Of a stretch of 64,000 nt of DNA, positions 1 through 11,261 are shown piece by piece (position 1 is the first letter of the stretch; every line of letters starts with the position of its first letter). The stretch comes from Pelomonas aquatica (GTDB lineage Bacteria > Pseudomonadota > Gammaproteobacteria > Burkholderiales > Burkholderiaceae_C), in assembly GCF_026712205.1 (NCBI RefSeq), contig NZ_JAPPUW010000003.1, forward strand, positions 124,001-188,000, in the 5' to 3' direction. The position numbers and the translations under genes are program-made. The notes under the pieces are model-generated. The model was not told where the DNA came from and did no database searches. It saw only the letters and a program-made list of their open reading frames with translations.

Positions 1-953
1 ACACGGTTCTCTTCACCGGCAACGCGAACCCGGTTCTCTCCCAGGAAATTGCGACCCATCTCGGCCTCGAGCTGGGCAAGGCCGTCGTCGGCCGCTTCTC
101 GGACGGTGAAGTCACCGTCGAGGTGCAGCAGAACGTCCGCGCCCGCGACGTCTTCGTCGTGCAGCCGACCTGCGCGCCGACGAACGAAAACCTGATGGAG
201 CTGCTCATCATGGTGGACGCGCTCAAGCGCGCCAGCGCCCGCCGCATCACCGCCGTGATCCCCTACTTCGGCTACGCCCGCCAGGACCGCCGCCCGCGCT
301 CCACCCGCGTGCCCATCTCGGCCAAGGTCGTCGCCAACCTGCTGGAGACCGTCGGCGTCGAGCGCGTGCTGACGATGGACCTGCACGCCGACCAGATCCA
401 GGGCTTCTTCGACATCCCGGTCGACAACATCTACGCGTCGCCCGTGCTGCTGTCGGACCTGAAGAGCCGCAACTACAAGGACCTCGTGGTCGTGTCGCCG
501 GACGTCGGCGGCGTCGTGCGCGCCCGTGCGCTGGCCAAGCAGCTCGGCTGCGACCTGGCCATCATCGACAAGCGCCGCCCCGCCGCCAACGTGTCCGAAG
601 TGATGCACGTCATCGGCGAGATCGACGGCCGCAACTGCGTGATCATGGACGACATGATCGACACCGCCGGCACGCTGGTGAAGGCGGCCGAGGTGCTGAA
701 GGAGCGCGGCGCCAAGAGCGTGTTCGCCTACTGCACCCACCCCATCCTGTCGGGCCCGGCCATCGAGCGCATCTCGGGCTCGGCACTGGACGAGGTCGTC
801 ATCACCAACACCATCCCGCTGACCGACGCGGCCAAGGCCTGCAAGAAGATCCGCCAGCTGTCGGTGGCCTTCCTGTTCGCCGAGACCATCCGCCGCATCT
901 CCGACGGCGAATCGGTCACGTCGCTTTTCTCGGAACAGAACAACAACTTCTGA
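1..953 (+). CDS. prs: Ribose-phosphate pyrophosphokinase (5' end outside window)
   Basis: It makes 5-phosphoribosyl-1-pyrophosphate from ribose 5-phosphate and ATP, the precursor for purine, pyrimidine, histidine and NAD synthesis. The frame is open from base 3 and reads [15 protein letters not shown] then [11 protein letters not shown], the family's N-terminal nucleotide-loop region, so only a few residues are missing. The ATP-site stretch [10 protein letters not shown] and the PRPP-binding loop [13 protein letters not shown] are both present. About 316 codons are visible, the normal size. It lies 82 bp upstream of rplY in the same direction, the usual betaproteobacterial pairing, and the two are probably co-transcribed. 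Identification is secure; the true start is not in the window. Confidence 0.97.
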   Translation, partial: TVLFTGNANPVLSQEIATHLGLELGKAVVGRFSDGEVTVEVQQNVRARDVFVVQPTCAPTNENLMELLIMVDALKRASARRITAVIPYFGYARQDRRPRSTRVPISAKVVANLLETVGVERVLTMDLHADQIQGFFDIPVDNIYASPVLLSDLKSRNYKDLVVVSPDVGGVVRARALAKQLGCDLAIIDKRRPAANVSEVMHVIGEIDGRNCVIMDDMIDTAGTLVKAAEVLKERGAKSVFAYCTHPILSGPAIERISGSALDEVVITNTIPLTDAAKACKKIRQLSVAFLFAETIRRISDGESVTSLFSEQNNNF

Positions 954-1035
954 TCCGGATTCCGTCGCCGTCGCAAGACGGCGTTTTCAACACGGTGCCT
1001 GGTCGCGGGTGCCGTTTCTCTTTTGGAGATAAACC

Positions 1036-1659
1036 ATGAAGTTCGTCGCTTTTGAGCGCAAGCTGCAGGGGACCGGAGCGAGCCGCCGCCTGCGCGTGGC
1101 CGGCAAGGTGCCCGGTATCGTTTTTGGCGCCGGTGAGCCCGTCATGATCGAACTCGATCACAACGCGCTGTTCCACGCCCTGAAGAAGGAAGCCTTCCAC
1201 AGCTCGCTGCTGGACATGGAACTGGGAGGCGCCACCACGCAAGTGCTGTTGCGCGACTTCCAGATGCACCCCTACAAGCCGCAAGTCCTGCACTGCGACT
1301 TCCAGCGCGTGGACGGCACGACCAAGATCACGAAGAAGGTGCCCCTGCACTTCGTCGGTGAAGAGGCCTCCGTGGCCGTCAAGACCGACCACTGCACGGT
1401 CAACCACGTCGTCACCGAGCTGCTGATCACCTGCCTGGCCCAGCAACTGCCCGAGTTCATCGAAGTTGACCTGTCCGGCCTGACCAAGGGTCACTCGCTG
1501 CACGTCAACGACGTCAAGCTGCCTGAAGGCATCAAGGTCGTCACCCACGGCAAGCCCAACCCCGTCATCGCGACGCCGGTCGAGCCCAAGACCGAGGAAG
1601 TCATCGTCGCCGCGGCTCCGGTCGCCGACGACAAGAAGGGCAAGAAGGGCAAGAAGTAA
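1036..1659 (+). CDS. rplY: 50S ribosomal protein L25 (general stress protein Ctc type)
   Basis: This is the 5S rRNA-binding protein of the large ribosomal subunit. At 207 residues it is the long two-domain Ctc/TL5 form: an N-terminal L25 beta-barrel (about residues 1-95, beginning [20 protein letters not shown]) followed by a beta-rich C-terminal domain and a Lys-Gly tail typical of rRNA-binding proteins. The ATG is preceded by GGAG at a good distance. It follows prs with no terminator between them, and a strong hairpin terminator closes the unit. Confidence 0.97.
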   Translation: MKFVAFERKLQGTGASRRLRVAGKVPGIVFGAGEPVMIELDHNALFHALKKEAFHSSLLDMELGGATTQVLLRDFQMHPYKPQVLHCDFQRVDGTTKITKKVPLHFVGEEASVAVKTDHCTVNHVVTELLITCLAQQLPEFIEVDLSGLTKGHSLHVNDVKLPEGIKVVTHGKPNPVIATPVEPKTEEVIVAAAPVADDKKGKKGKK

Positions 1660-1684
1660 TTCCTGCCGGCATCTGCCAACGACG

Positions 1685-1709
1685 AAGGGCTCCGCAAGGA
1701 GCCCTTTTT
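1685..1709 (+). terminator. Rho-independent terminator after rplY
   Basis: A 9-bp stem (AAGGGCTCC / GGAGCCCTT) with a GCAA tetraloop is followed at once by a run of five T. It lies 26 bp after the rplY stop and closes the prs-rplY unit. Confidence 0.93.
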
Positions 1710-1719
1710 CATTCGAGCT

Positions 1720-1962
1720 TCAGATTCGGAAATCGCAGGGATCGTCCGTGCGCGGCGTGCCGAGGTCGACGACGAAGTCGCCCAAGATCGGCCCCGATGC
1801 GCCGCTGGGCAGCGCGACGACGAGGTGCTTGCTGGCCGACGCGTTCAGCACGGCCTGGAAGCCCGCGATGTTGAAGGCGCCGCTGCCCGAGCGCGGCGCC
1901 GCCCCCGTCGAGCGGTCGGCCAGGCGCGTCGATGCTGTGCGGGGCGAGGTGGCGGCCGTCAC
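1720..1962 (-). pseudogene. Possible C-terminal remnant of an unrecognised protein
   Basis: The minus strand has an open frame of up to 80 codons whose last 50 or so residues look protein-like, with hydrophobic alternation such as FNIAGFQAVLNASASKHLVV and ending PCDFRI. No clear ribosome binding site or signal peptide accompanies it. It lies between the rplY terminator and the end of the efflux operon. I do not recognise the family. It may be a gene remnant or a chance frame in GC-rich DNA; otherwise this 300-bp gap holds nothing I can name. Confidence 0.25.
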
Positions 1963-2008
1963 GCCGGCGCGTATCCGAAATGTGTCGACGCGAAACTTTC
2001 GCGGTCGG

Positions 2009-3400
2009 CTATTGCGGCGGCAGGCGCCCGCCGAGGTTCTTCAGCAGCTGGTTGGCGACCGCGAGCTGGCGGTTGCGCGAGCTCAGCACGCTGCCCTCGG
2101 CCGACAGCGCCGCCGTCTGCGCGGCGCTGACATTGAGATAGCTGACGGTGCCGGCGCGGTACTGGGCCAGCACGAGGTCGAGGTTGCGCTCGGCGGCCTC
2201 GAAGGCGTCGCACTGCAGCGCGAGCTCGACGCCGGACTCGGCCAGCTGCACGAGGTTGTCCTCGACCTCCTGGAAGGCCGTCAGCACGGCCTGGCGGTAG
2301 TTGGCCGTGGCCGCGTCGGCCGAGGCGCGGGCCTGGGTCGAGGCCAGGCGGCGCTGGCCGCCGTCGAACAGCGGCGCGGTCACGGCCGCGCCCAGCGACC
2401 AGACCAGGTTGGGCGCCGACACCAGATGCGACCAGGAGGCGCCGCGGTAGCCGCCGCTGGCCGACAGGCCCACGGCCGGGAAGAAGGCCGCGTCGGCCAC
2501 GCCGATCTGCGCATAGGCCGACACCTGGCGCGCGCGCGCAGCCGCCAGGTCGGGCCGCCGGGCCAGCAGCGTGGAGGGCACGAGGTCCGGCACGGGCGGC
2601 AGCTCCGGCAGATGGGCGCTGGGCAGCAAGCCGAACTGCCCCGGCAGCTTGCCGACCAGCGTCGCGAGCGCATGTTCGAGCTGGGCGCGCTGGGTGCGCA
2701 TCTCGCTGAGCTGGGCCTGGGCGCTGCGCAACTGGGTGCGGGCCTGCAGCACGTCGGTCTGCGCGACGACGCCGCCGGCATGGCGGGTCTGGGTCAGCTC
2801 CAGCACGCGCTGGTCGGCCGTCACGGTGCGCTCCAGCAGGGCCTGCTGGGCCTCGGCGGTGCGCAGCGCGAAATAGGTCTGCGTCAGCGTGGCCTGGGCC
2901 GACAGCCGCAGCGCGGCGAGGTCGGCCTGGCTGGCGCTGTAGTTGGCGCCGGCCACCTTGACGGCCTCGGACAGGCGGCCCCAGAGGTCGATCTCCCAGG
3001 CCGCGTTGGCGGTCAGCGAGTCGGTCGTCGACGTGGTGCGCTTGCCGGCGCTCTCGCTGGCCGAGCGGGTCGCGCCGCCGCCGACGGACAGCGTCGGCCA
3101 GATCGCGGCACTGCTGGCCGCCAGCACGGCGCGCGTCGAAGCCACCTGGGCCAGGCTGGCCGCCAGGTTCTGGTTGCCGACGACGAGCTCGGCCTGCAGG
3201 CCGTCGAGCACCGGGTCGCGGAACGGCGTCCACCAGGCCTCGGGCACGGCCATGTCGGCCGGCACTCGCTGCCATTCGGCGGAGCCCTTGAAGGCCGCGG
3301 GCGGCATGGGCTCGGCCGGCGGGCGCTGCGAGGTCACGGCGCAACCCGCCAGCAGCAGGGCCAGGGCCAGGGTCAGGGGGGCCAGGGCGGTCTTGGGCAT
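2009..3400 (-). CDS. RND efflux outer-membrane lipoprotein (NodT/OprM family)
   Basis: This is the outer-membrane channel of a tripartite RND pump, a TolC-like trimer that carries substrates from periplasm to outside. The 463-residue protein has a lipoprotein signal with lipobox LLLAGC (Cys at about 19) and two OEP repeats. The repeats show the expected W(W)TPFRDPVLDGL start, the RRPDLAAARAR motif and an AFQEVEDNLV helix. It is the last gene of the operon, starting 4 bp after the upstream permease stop, so the pump encodes its own exit duct. Substrate cannot be read from sequence. Confidence 0.94.
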   Translation of the reverse strand: MPKTALAPLTLALALLLAGCAVTSQRPPAEPMPPAAFKGSAEWQRVPADMAVPEAWWTPFRDPVLDGLQAELVVGNQNLAASLAQVASTRAVLAASSAAIWPTLSVGGGATRSASESAGKRTTSTTDSLTANAAWEIDLWGRLSEAVKVAGANYSASQADLAALRLSAQATLTQTYFALRTAEAQQALLERTVTADQRVLELTQTRHAGGVVAQTDVLQARTQLRSAQAQLSEMRTQRAQLEHALATLVGKLPGQFGLLPSAHLPELPPVPDLVPSTLLARRPDLAAARARQVSAYAQIGVADAAFFPAVGLSASGGYRGASWSHLVSAPNLVWSLGAAVTAPLFDGGQRRLASTQARASADAATANYRQAVLTAFQEVEDNLVQLAESGVELALQCDAFEAAERNLDLVLAQYRAGTVSYLNVSAAQTAALSAEGSVLSSRNRQLAVANQLLKNLGGRLPPQ

Positions 3401-3404
3401 GGAA

Positions 3405-6400
3405 TCAGATCGTGGCGGGGACAGCGGCTTCGACGGGCGCGGGGGCGCGCTTCTTGCGGCCGAGCCTGTCCATGCAGCAGAACACGACAGGCGTGGTGTA
3501 GAGGGTCAGCAGCTGGCTCAGCAGCAGGCCGCCGACGATGGAGATGCCCAGCGGCACGCGCAGCTCGGCGCCTTCCCCCTGGCCCAGGGCCAGCGGCACG
3601 GCGCCGAAGACCGCCGCCACCGTCGTCATCAGGATGGGGCGCAGCCGCAGCAGGGCGGCGCGGTAGATGGCCGCGCCCGCCGTCAGCCGCCTGCCGCGCG
3701 CCTCGGCCGCGTGGCGGGCCGACAGCGCGAAGTCCAGCATCATGATGGCGTTCTTCTTCACGATGCCGATCAGCAGGATGACGCCGATCAGCGCAATGAT
3801 GGTGAAGTCGGTCTTGAAGGCCATCAGCGCCAGCAGCGCGCCGACGCCGGCCGAGGGCAGCGTCGACAAGATGGTGATGGGATGGATCAGGCTCTCGTAG
3901 AGCATGCCCAGCACCAGGTAGATGGTCACGATGGCCGCGAGGACGAGCAGGGGCTGGGATTTCAGCGAGCTCTGGAAGGCCTGGGCCGTGCCCTGGAAGC
4001 TGCCGCGCACCGACACCGGCGCGCCGCTGCGGGCCACCGCATCGTTGACGGCGGCCACCGCGTCCGACAGCGCGACGCCGGCCGCCAGGTTGAAGCTGAT
4101 GGTGCTGGCCGGCGTGCCGCTCTGGTGGTTGACGGCCAAGGGCGTGCCCGTGGTCTCCACGCGGGCGACGCTCGACAGCGGCACCTGAAGGCCGGCGCCG
4201 CTGGTCAGCATCAGCCGGTCCAGGATCTGCGGGTTCTGCAGCCACTGCGGCGCCAGCTCCATGACGACGCGGTACTGGTTCAGCGGGTTGTAGATGACGC
4301 CGACCAGGCGCTGGCCGAAGGCGTCGTTGAGCACGCTGTCCAGCGCGTTCATCGTCAGGCCCAGGCGCGCCAGCGCGTCGCGGTCGACGACGAGGGAGGT
4401 CTGCAGGCCCTTGTCCTGCTGGTCGCTGTTGACGTCGGCGATCTGGGGCACGTCGGTCAGCACGCGGCGGATGCGCGGCTCCCAGCTGCGCAGGTCCTCG
4501 AGGTCGTCGGCCTGCAGCGTGAACTGCCAGGAAGCGTTGGACTGCCGGCCGCCGATGCGGATGTCCTGCACCGGCGCGAGGAAGAGGTTGGCACCAGGCA
4601 CCTTGGCCAGCTTGCCCCGCAGGCGGTTCATCACGTCGTCCACGCTCTCCTTGCGCTGGTCGCGGCCTTTCAGCGCGATGAACATATTGGCGCTGTTGCG
4701 CTGGCCGCCGCCGGTGAAGCCCATCACATTGGCCACGGCCGGGTCGGCGCGCACGATGTCGTGGACGACGCGCAGCTTCTGCTGCATGGACTGGAAGGAG
4801 CTGGCCTGGTCGGCCTGCACGCCGCCGAACATCAGCCCCGTGTCCTGCTGCGGGAAGAAGCCCTTGGGCACGCCGATGTAGAGCGACAGGTTCAGCGCGA
4901 CGACGCCGGCCAGGGCCAGCAGCGCCACGGGCTGGTGGCGCAGCGTCCAGCGCAGCGAGCGGCGGTAGCCGCGCATCAGCGCGCGCTGCCAGCCGGCCAG
5001 CAGGCGACCGACGCGGCCGGGCTGGCGCGCGGCGGCATGCGGCTTCAGCAGCGTCGCCGCCATCATCGGCGTCGTGCTCAGCGACACGAGCATGGACACG
5101 AGGATGGCCACCGACAGCACGACGGCGAACTCGCGGAACAGCCGCCCGACGATGCCGCCCATCGCCAGGATGGGGATGAAGACGGCGATCAGGCTCAGCG
5201 AGATCGACAAGACGGTGAAGCCGATCTCCCGGGCCCCGCGCAGCGCCGCCTCGCGCGGCGCCAGGCCGCGCTCGATGTGGCGGGAGATGTTCTCCAGCAC
5301 GACGATGGCGTCGTCGACGACGAAGCCCGTGGCCACCGTCATCGCCATCAGCGACAGGTTGTCGATGCTGTAGCCCAGCAGATACATGCAGCCGCAGGTG
5401 CCAGCCAGCGAGACCGGCAGGGCCACGGCCGGCAGCAGGGCCGCGCGCAGCCGGCGCAGGAAGACGAAGACGACGACGATGACCAGGCCGAAGGCGATGG
5501 CCAGCGTGCGCTGCACCTCGCGGATGCTGGCGCGGATGGTCGTCGTGCGGTCCATCACGACGTCGACGTTGATGGCCGGCGAGATCGACGCGCGCAGCTG
5601 CGGCAGCAGGCCGCGCACGGTGTCGACGGTCTTGATGATGTTGGCGCCGGGCGCCTTGTTCAGGATCAGCAGCACGGCGGACTTGCCGTTGGCCAGGCCG
5701 TCGTTGCGCACGTCCTGCACGCTGTCCTGGATGTCGGCGACGTCGCGCAGGCGCACGGCGGCGCCGTTGCGGTAGCTCAGCACCAGCGGCGCGTAGTCCC
5801 GCGCGCGCATGGCCTGGTCGTTGGCGGCGATCTGCCAGTAGCGGTCCACGCTCTCCAGCGCACCCTTGGGCCGGTTGGCATTGGTGCCGACGACGGCCGC
5901 CCTCACCTGCTCCAGCGCGATGCCCTGGGCGGCGAGCTTGTGCGGGTCCAGCTCGATGCGCACGGCCGGCAGCGCGCCGCCGCCGACGTTGACCTGGCCG
6001 ACGCCGTCCACCTGCGACAGGCGCTGGGCCAGCACGGTGGAGGCGGCGTCGTACATCTGCCCGCGCGTCAGCGTGTCGGACGTCAGGGCCACGATCATGA
6101 TGGGCGCGTCGGCCGGGTTGACCTTGCGATAGGTCGGGTTGCCCGGCATGCCGGTGGGCAGCAGCGCCCGCGCCGCGTTGATGCCGGCCTGCACGTCGCG
6201 GGCGGCGCCGTCGATGTCGCGGCCCAGGTCGAACTGCAGCGTGACGCGCGTGTTGCCCAGCGACGAGGACGAGGTGATCTCGTTGACGCCGGCGATGGTG
6301 CCGAGCGTGCGCTCCAGCGGCGTCGCGACCGTGGCCGCCATCGTGTCGGGGCTGGCCCCAGGCAGCGAGGCCTGCACCGAAATCGTCGGGAACTCGACCT

Positions 6401-6515
6401 GGGGCAGCGGCGCGATCGGCAGCAGCAGATAGGACAGCGCTCCGGCCAGCGCCAGGCCGCAGGTGATCAGCGCCGTGCCGACCGGGCGTTCGATGAAGAC
6501 GCGCGACAGGTTCAC
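3405..6515 (-). CDS. mdtC: RND multidrug efflux permease, MdtC-like
   Basis: This is an inner-membrane proton-driven RND (HAE1) pump subunit of 1036 residues, the usual length. It begins [17 protein letters not shown], the standard first transmembrane helix. It has the two periplasmic porter halves and the TM4-region [14 protein letters not shown] with paired Asp residues of the proton relay. The GTG start overlaps the stop of the upstream MdtB-like permease (GTGA), so the two are translationally coupled. MdtB and MdtC paralogues form a B2C heterotrimer in Enterobacteria; the tandem arrangement here suggests the same. Confidence 0.93.
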   Translation of the reverse strand: MNLSRVFIERPVGTALITCGLALAGALSYLLLPIAPLPQVEFPTISVQASLPGASPDTMAATVATPLERTLGTIAGVNEITSSSSLGNTRVTLQFDLGRDIDGAARDVQAGINAARALLPTGMPGNPTYRKVNPADAPIMIVALTSDTLTRGQMYDAASTVLAQRLSQVDGVGQVNVGGGALPAVRIELDPHKLAAQGIALEQVRAAVVGTNANRPKGALESVDRYWQIAANDQAMRARDYAPLVLSYRNGAAVRLRDVADIQDSVQDVRNDGLANGKSAVLLILNKAPGANIIKTVDTVRGLLPQLRASISPAINVDVVMDRTTTIRASIREVQRTLAIAFGLVIVVVFVFLRRLRAALLPAVALPVSLAGTCGCMYLLGYSIDNLSLMAMTVATGFVVDDAIVVLENISRHIERGLAPREAALRGAREIGFTVLSISLSLIAVFIPILAMGGIVGRLFREFAVVLSVAILVSMLVSLSTTPMMAATLLKPHAAARQPGRVGRLLAGWQRALMRGYRRSLRWTLRHQPVALLALAGVVALNLSLYIGVPKGFFPQQDTGLMFGGVQADQASSFQSMQQKLRVVHDIVRADPAVANVMGFTGGGQRNSANMFIALKGRDQRKESVDDVMNRLRGKLAKVPGANLFLAPVQDIRIGGRQSNASWQFTLQADDLEDLRSWEPRIRRVLTDVPQIADVNSDQQDKGLQTSLVVDRDALARLGLTMNALDSVLNDAFGQRLVGVIYNPLNQYRVVMELAPQWLQNPQILDRLMLTSGAGLQVPLSSVARVETTGTPLAVNHQSGTPASTISFNLAAGVALSDAVAAVNDAVARSGAPVSVRGSFQGTAQAFQSSLKSQPLLVLAAIVTIYLVLGMLYESLIHPITILSTLPSAGVGALLALMAFKTDFTIIALIGVILLIGIVKKNAIMMLDFALSARHAAEARGRRLTAGAAIYRAALLRLRPILMTTVAAVFGAVPLALGQGEGAELRVPLGISIVGGLLLSQLLTLYTTPVVFCCMDRLGRKKRAPAPVEAAVPATI

Positions 6516-9500
6516 GCCGCGGCCTCCGCTTCACTTCGGCCGCGTTTCAGCCGTGCGGCCAGCGCGCTGAAACCGAGGTAGATAACCGGCGTCGTAAAGA
6601 GTGTGAGCAGCTGGCTGACGATGAGGCCGCCGACCATGACGACGCCCAGCGGGTGGCGCAGCTCGCTGCCGACGCCGCTGCCCAGCATCAGCGGCAGCGC
6701 GCCGAGCAGTGCGGCAAGAGTCGTCATCAGGATGGGCCGGAAGCGCAGCAGGCAGGCCTGGTGGATGGCCTCGCGCGGGCTCATGCCCAGGTCGCGCTCC
6801 GCTTCGAGCGCGAAGTCGATCATCATGATGGCGTTCTTCTTCACGATGCCGATCAGCAGCACGATGCCGATGATGGCGATGATGTCCAGGTCGAGCCTGA
6901 AGGCCAGCAGCGCCAGCAGCGCGCCCAGGCCGGCCGAAGGCAGCGTGGACAGGATGGTCAGCGGATGGATGGTGCTCTCGTAGAGCACGCCCAGCACGAT
7001 GTACATCGTCACGATGGCCGCGAGGATGAGCAGCAGCGTGCTCGTCAGCGAGGCCTGGAAGGCCAGGGCCGCACCCTCGAAATGGGTCTCGACGCTGAGC
7101 GGCAGCTGCAGCGCCTCCACCTCGGCCTTGATCGCGCTGACGGCCTCGCCCAGCGAGCCGCCCGGCGCGAGGTTGAAGGAGAGGGTCGCCGCCGGGAACT
7201 GGGCCACGTGGTTGACGGCCAGCGGCGCCAGGCGCTCGGCGAAGCGCGCGACGGAACTGAGCGGCACCTGGGCGCCGTTCGCGCCGGGCACGTACAGGCG
7301 CTGCAGCCCGTCCAGGCCCTGGCGGTAGCCGGGCGCCACCTCCAGCACGACGCGGTACTGGTTGCTCTGCGTGAAGATGGTGGAGATGAGGCGCTGGCCG
7401 AAGGCGCTGTACAGCGCGCTGTCGATGGCCGCCACCGTCAGGCCCAGCCGCCCGGCCGCATCGCGGTCGATGTCGACATAGGCCTGCAGGCCCTGCTCCT
7501 GCTGGTCGCTGGCCACGTCCGCGATTGATTTAAGGCCGCGCAGGTGTTCGAGCACGGCGGTGGTCGAACGGCTCAGTTCGGCGGCGTCCGGCGAACTGAG
7601 CGTGAACTGGTACTGCGTCTTGGCGACGCGGTCCTCGATGGTCAGGTCCTGCACGGGCTGCAGATAGAGCGAGATGCCGGGCTCGGCCGCGACCGAGTCG
7701 CTCAGCCGCCGCGCCACCTCGGCCGCGCTCTCGCCGCGCTCTTGCTTGGGCTTGAGGGCGATCTGCAGCCGCCCCTGGTTCAGCGTCGTGTTGCCGCCGT
7801 CCACGCCGATGAAGGACGAGACGCTCTCCACGGCGGGGTCCTGCAGCACGCGTTCGGCGATGCGCTGCTGGTGTTCGGCCATCGCCGCAAAGGAGGTGGA
7901 CTGGGCCGCCTCGGTGATGCCCTGGATCTGGCCCGTGTCCTGCACCGGGAAGAAGCCCTTGGGCACCAGCAGATAGAGCACGCCGGTCAGGATCAGCGTC
8001 GCGATGAAGACGACCAGCGTCGAGGCCGAGCGGTCCAGCACCCAGGTCAGCATGCGGCCGTAGGCGGCGATGGTGTCGTCGAAGGCCTTGCCGACCAAAG
8101 CCCATAGCCGGCCGTGGTCTTCCTCGTGCTCATGGTGCAGCAGGCGGGCGCACATCATCGGCGTCAGCGTCAGCGACACGAAGGCCGAGATCAGGATGGA
8201 CACGGCCAGCGTGATCGCGAACTCGTGGAAGAGCCGGCCGACGACGTCGCCCATGAAGAGCAGCGGGATCAGCACGGCGATCAGCGACACGGTCAGCGAA
8301 ATGATCGTGAAGCCGATCTGCTTGGAGCCGTCCAGCGCAGCCCTAAAGGGGCTCACACCCTCGCCGCCCTCCTCCATATGCCGCGCGATGTTCTCGATCA
8401 TGACGATGGCGTCGTCGACGACGAAGCCCGTCGAGATGACGAGGGCCATCAAGGTCAGGTTGTTGATCGAGAACCCGGCCATGTACATGACGCCGAAGGT
8501 GCCCACCAGCGACACCGGCACGGCCACGGCCGGGATGATGGTGGCCGGCAGGCTGCGCAGGAACACGAAGATGACGCCGATGACGAGCACGACGGCGAAC
8601 AGCAGCTCGTGCTGCACGTCGCGCACCGACGCGCGGATCGTCGTCGTGCGGTCCGACAGGATCTGCACGTCGATGGACGCCGGCAGCGCCGCCTGCAGCT
8701 GCGGCAGCACGGCGCGCACGCGGTCCACGGTCTCGATGACGTTGGCGCCGGGCTGACGCTGCACGTTCAGGATGACGGCCGCCGCCTGGGCCTTGCCCTG
8801 CTGGCCGGCCCAGGCGGCCAGGCGCAGGTTCTCGGCGTCGTCGACGAGCTGGGCCACGTCCTTCAGCCGCACCGCATTGCCTCCTCTGTAGGCGATGACG
8901 AGGTTGGCGTACTCGGCCGCGTTGCGCAGCTGGTCGTTGGCGTCCAGCGTGGACGCGCGCAGCGGGCCGTCGAAGCTGCCCTTGGACTGGTTGACGTTGG
9001 CCGCCGAGATGGCGCTACGCACGTCGTCGATGGACAGGCCCAGCGTCGTCAGCGCGCCCGGGTTGGCCTGGATGCGCACGGCGGGCCGCCGGCCGCCGGC
9101 GATGCCGACGAGGCCGACGCCGGGCACCTGCGAGATCTTCTGCGCGAGCCGGCTCTCGACGAGGTCGTGCACGCGCGGCACGGGCAGCGTCGTCGAGCTG
9201 ACCGCGATGGTCAGCACCGGCGCATCCGCCGGGTTGACCTTGCTGTAGACCGGCGGCATCGGCAGGTCGGTGGGCAGCAGATTGCTGCCGGCATTGATGG
9301 CCGCCTGCACCTCCTGCTCGGCCACGTCCAGCGACAGGCTGAGGTCAAAGCGCAGCGTGATGACCGACGCACCGCCCGAGCTGGTTGACGACATCTGCGC
9401 CAGGCCCGGCATCTGGCCGAACTGGCGCTCCAGCGGCGCCGTGACCGAGGAGGTCATCACGTCGGGGCTGGCGCCGGGGTAGAGGGTCGTGACCTGGATG

Positions 9501-9631
9501 GTCGGGTAGTCGACCTCGGGCAGGGCCGAGACCGGCAGCAGCCGGTAGGCCAGCGCGCCGGCCAGCACGATGGCCAGCATCAGCAGCGAGGTCGCGACCG
9601 GCCGCTCGATGAAGAGGCGTGACGGGTTCAT
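6512..9631 (-). CDS. mdtB: RND multidrug efflux permease, MdtB-like
   Basis: This is a 1039-residue RND inner-membrane transporter paralogous to the next gene. Its start [18 protein letters not shown] matches the family's first helix. Later come [19 protein letters not shown] with the relay Asp pair, and [12 protein letters not shown] at the second porter half. It lies 10 bp after the membrane fusion protein gene and overlaps the MdtC-like gene by 4 bp. Two different permease subunits in one operon mark an MdtABC-type pump rather than an AcrAB-type one. Confidence 0.93.
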   Translation of the reverse strand: MNPSRLFIERPVATSLLMLAIVLAGALAYRLLPVSALPEVDYPTIQVTTLYPGASPDVMTSSVTAPLERQFGQMPGLAQMSSTSSGGASVITLRFDLSLSLDVAEQEVQAAINAGSNLLPTDLPMPPVYSKVNPADAPVLTIAVSSTTLPVPRVHDLVESRLAQKISQVPGVGLVGIAGGRRPAVRIQANPGALTTLGLSIDDVRSAISAANVNQSKGSFDGPLRASTLDANDQLRNAAEYANLVIAYRGGNAVRLKDVAQLVDDAENLRLAAWAGQQGKAQAAAVILNVQRQPGANVIETVDRVRAVLPQLQAALPASIDVQILSDRTTTIRASVRDVQHELLFAVVLVIGVIFVFLRSLPATIIPAVAVPVSLVGTFGVMYMAGFSINNLTLMALVISTGFVVDDAIVMIENIARHMEEGGEGVSPFRAALDGSKQIGFTIISLTVSLIAVLIPLLFMGDVVGRLFHEFAITLAVSILISAFVSLTLTPMMCARLLHHEHEEDHGRLWALVGKAFDDTIAAYGRMLTWVLDRSASTLVVFIATLILTGVLYLLVPKGFFPVQDTGQIQGITEAAQSTSFAAMAEHQQRIAERVLQDPAVESVSSFIGVDGGNTTLNQGRLQIALKPKQERGESAAEVARRLSDSVAAEPGISLYLQPVQDLTIEDRVAKTQYQFTLSSPDAAELSRSTTAVLEHLRGLKSIADVASDQQEQGLQAYVDIDRDAAGRLGLTVAAIDSALYSAFGQRLISTIFTQSNQYRVVLEVAPGYRQGLDGLQRLYVPGANGAQVPLSSVARFAERLAPLAVNHVAQFPAATLSFNLAPGGSLGEAVSAIKAEVEALQLPLSVETHFEGAALAFQASLTSTLLLILAAIVTMYIVLGVLYESTIHPLTILSTLPSAGLGALLALLAFRLDLDIIAIIGIVLLIGIVKKNAIMMIDFALEAERDLGMSPREAIHQACLLRFRPILMTTLAALLGALPLMLGSGVGSELRHPLGVVMVGGLIVSQLLTLFTTPVIYLGFSALAARLKRGRSEAEAAA

Positions 9632-9641
9632 CGCAGGCGGC

Positions 9642-10910
9642 TCACCGCGTCGCGGCCGAGGCGGCGGGCTGGCGGTTGCGCCCCGGCTCGCGGCCGGGCG
9701 CCTTGATGACCTCGGCCTTGCCGCCGTCGCGCAGGCGGTCGGCCCCGTCGGTGACGACCTGGTCGCCCGGCTTGAGCTCGCCGCGCACCGCGGTCGATTC
9801 GCCGTCGGTCGCCAGCACGCCCAGCTTGCGCAGCGCGACCTGGCCGTCGGCCACGACGTAGACGAAGGTGCCCGGCGCGCCGCGCTGCACGGCGGCCGTC
9901 GGCACGACGAGCACGTCCTTCAGCGTGTCCAGCTGCAGGCGCACATTGACGAACTGGTTGGGAAAGAGGGTGTTGTCCTGGTTGGCGAACAGGGCCTTGA
10001 CCTTGATCGTGCCGGTGCTCGCGTCGATGGCGTTGTCGGTGCTGGCGACGCGGCCCTCGGCCAGCATCTGCTTGTGCTCGCGGTCCCAGGCCTGCACGGG
10101 CAGCGGCTGGTTGGCGCCGAGCTGCTGGCGGATGCGCGCCAGCCGCGCGTCCGGCACGGCGAAGACGACCGCGGCCGGCTGCGTCTGCGCGATGCTGAGC
10201 AGGCCGTTGGCGTCGGTCGGGCCGACGTTGTTGCCGAGGTCGGCCTGCTTCAGGCCCGCCTGGCCGGCGATGGGCGCCGTGACGCGGGTGTAGGAGAGCT
10301 GCAGCCTGGCGTTGTCCAGCGCGGCCTTGTCGGACAGCAGCGTGGCCTCCAGCTGGTGCACCAGGGCCTGCTGCGTGTCGAGCTGCTGGCGCGGCGCGGC
10401 CTCCTTGGCGACGAGATCCTGGTAGCGGGTCAGGTCGGCGCGCGCGTTCTCGAGCTGGGCCTGGTCGCGGGCCAGGGCCGCCTGGGCCTGGTCGCGCGCG
10501 ATCTCGAAGGGCCGCGGGTCGATCAGCGCCAGCGCCTGGCCGGCCTTCACGGCCTGGCCTTCCTTGAAGTAGATGGCCTTGAGCTCGCCGCTGACCTTGG
10601 CGCGCACGACGGCCGTGTTGGCCGTGGCGATGCTGCCGATGGCGTCCACCGCCACGGCCAGGTCGCGCCTCTGCACGGCCGCGACCGACACCGGCTGCGG
10701 CCGGTTGCCGGCACCGCCGAAGCGGCCGCCACGCGCACCACCGGCTGCGGCGCCGGAAGCGGTCGAGGCCGCCGGGCCTTCGGCGCCCGCGGCGCCATGG
10801 CCCTTCCACCACCAGCCCGCCAGCGCGATGCCGGCCACGGCCAGCGCGGCCAGGGGCCAGGTCCTGGCCGCGCCGGCCGAGCCGCTGGGCCTGGAATTCT
10901 TGTTCTGCAT
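9642..10910 (-). CDS. mdtA: RND efflux periplasmic adaptor, MdtA-like
   Basis: This is the membrane fusion protein linking the RND permeases to the outer-membrane channel. Of 422 residues, the first 35 hold a basic start and one hydrophobic anchor (about 20-36). A low-complexity Gly/Ala linker follows, then the biotinyl-lipoyl half [20 protein letters not shown], an alpha hairpin rich in Gln and Ala, the second lipoyl half [20 protein letters not shown], and beta-barrel and membrane-proximal domains. It is the first gene of the operon. No regulator is adjacent; the 350 bp upstream carry a large nested inverted repeat instead of an obvious operator. Confidence 0.94.
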   Translation of the reverse strand: MQNKNSRPSGSAGAARTWPLAALAVAGIALAGWWWKGHGAAGAEGPAASTASGAAAGGARGGRFGGAGNRPQPVSVAAVQRRDLAVAVDAIGSIATANTAVVRAKVSGELKAIYFKEGQAVKAGQALALIDPRPFEIARDQAQAALARDQAQLENARADLTRYQDLVAKEAAPRQQLDTQQALVHQLEATLLSDKAALDNARLQLSYTRVTAPIAGQAGLKQADLGNNVGPTDANGLLSIAQTQPAAVVFAVPDARLARIRQQLGANQPLPVQAWDREHKQMLAEGRVASTDNAIDASTGTIKVKALFANQDNTLFPNQFVNVRLQLDTLKDVLVVPTAAVQRGAPGTFVYVVADGQVALRKLGVLATDGESTAVRGELKPGDQVVTDGADRLRDGGKAEVIKAPGREPGRNRQPAASAATR

Positions 10911-10935
10911 TCGGGTCCACTCCTGAAGACGGTCG

Positions 10936-11204
10936 CTGGAGGCTGTCGGGCTTTGGGCTGGGTGCGCGCCGAGGCGAGTTGCGGGGCAAGGCTAGGCGCC
11001 GGCGAGGCGTTGGATTCTCCCCAGCAACGAGCCGGCAACGACGAATTGCCCCGCAAATCGCCTCGGCCCTTCGGGTTGGGCCTGCCAGGGGGCTGAGGCG
11101 TTGTTGCTCCTCCTCGCGGGCGCGAGCCCGCAGCGTCGTCGCGCCTAGCCCCAGCCCCCTGGCAGGCCCAACGCGCACCCAGCCCAAAGCCCGACAGCCT
11201 CCAG
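10936..11204. repeat. Large nested inverted repeat between mdtA and pth
   Basis: Two exact 33-bp arms, 10936-10968 and 11172-11204, are inverted copies of each other. Inside them a second exact 21-bp pair (11075-11095 / 11152-11172) encloses a hairpin, GCGGGC-GCGA-GCCCGC, at 11116-11131. The nested palindrome fills most of the intergenic space upstream of the divergent mdtA and pth genes. The central part resembles, in reverse orientation, the element at about 20190-20252, which suggests a dispersed palindromic repeat family. It may also affect expression of either flanking gene; that is inference. Confidence 0.8.
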
Positions 11205-11261
11205 TGTCCGGGCCGAATGTAGCTACTGCATTGCTGGCGCGAGCAAAACTAAGATGCCCTC

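Noticed and set aside
2943-6581. Open frame of 1212 codons on the plus strand
   Set aside because: It is antisense to the MdtC-like permease, is His/Gln/Arg-rich with no domain, and arises from codon bias in GC-rich DNA. Similar long shadow frames lie over mdtA, mdtB, cobB, the molybdopterin oxidoreductase and the GH1 gene.
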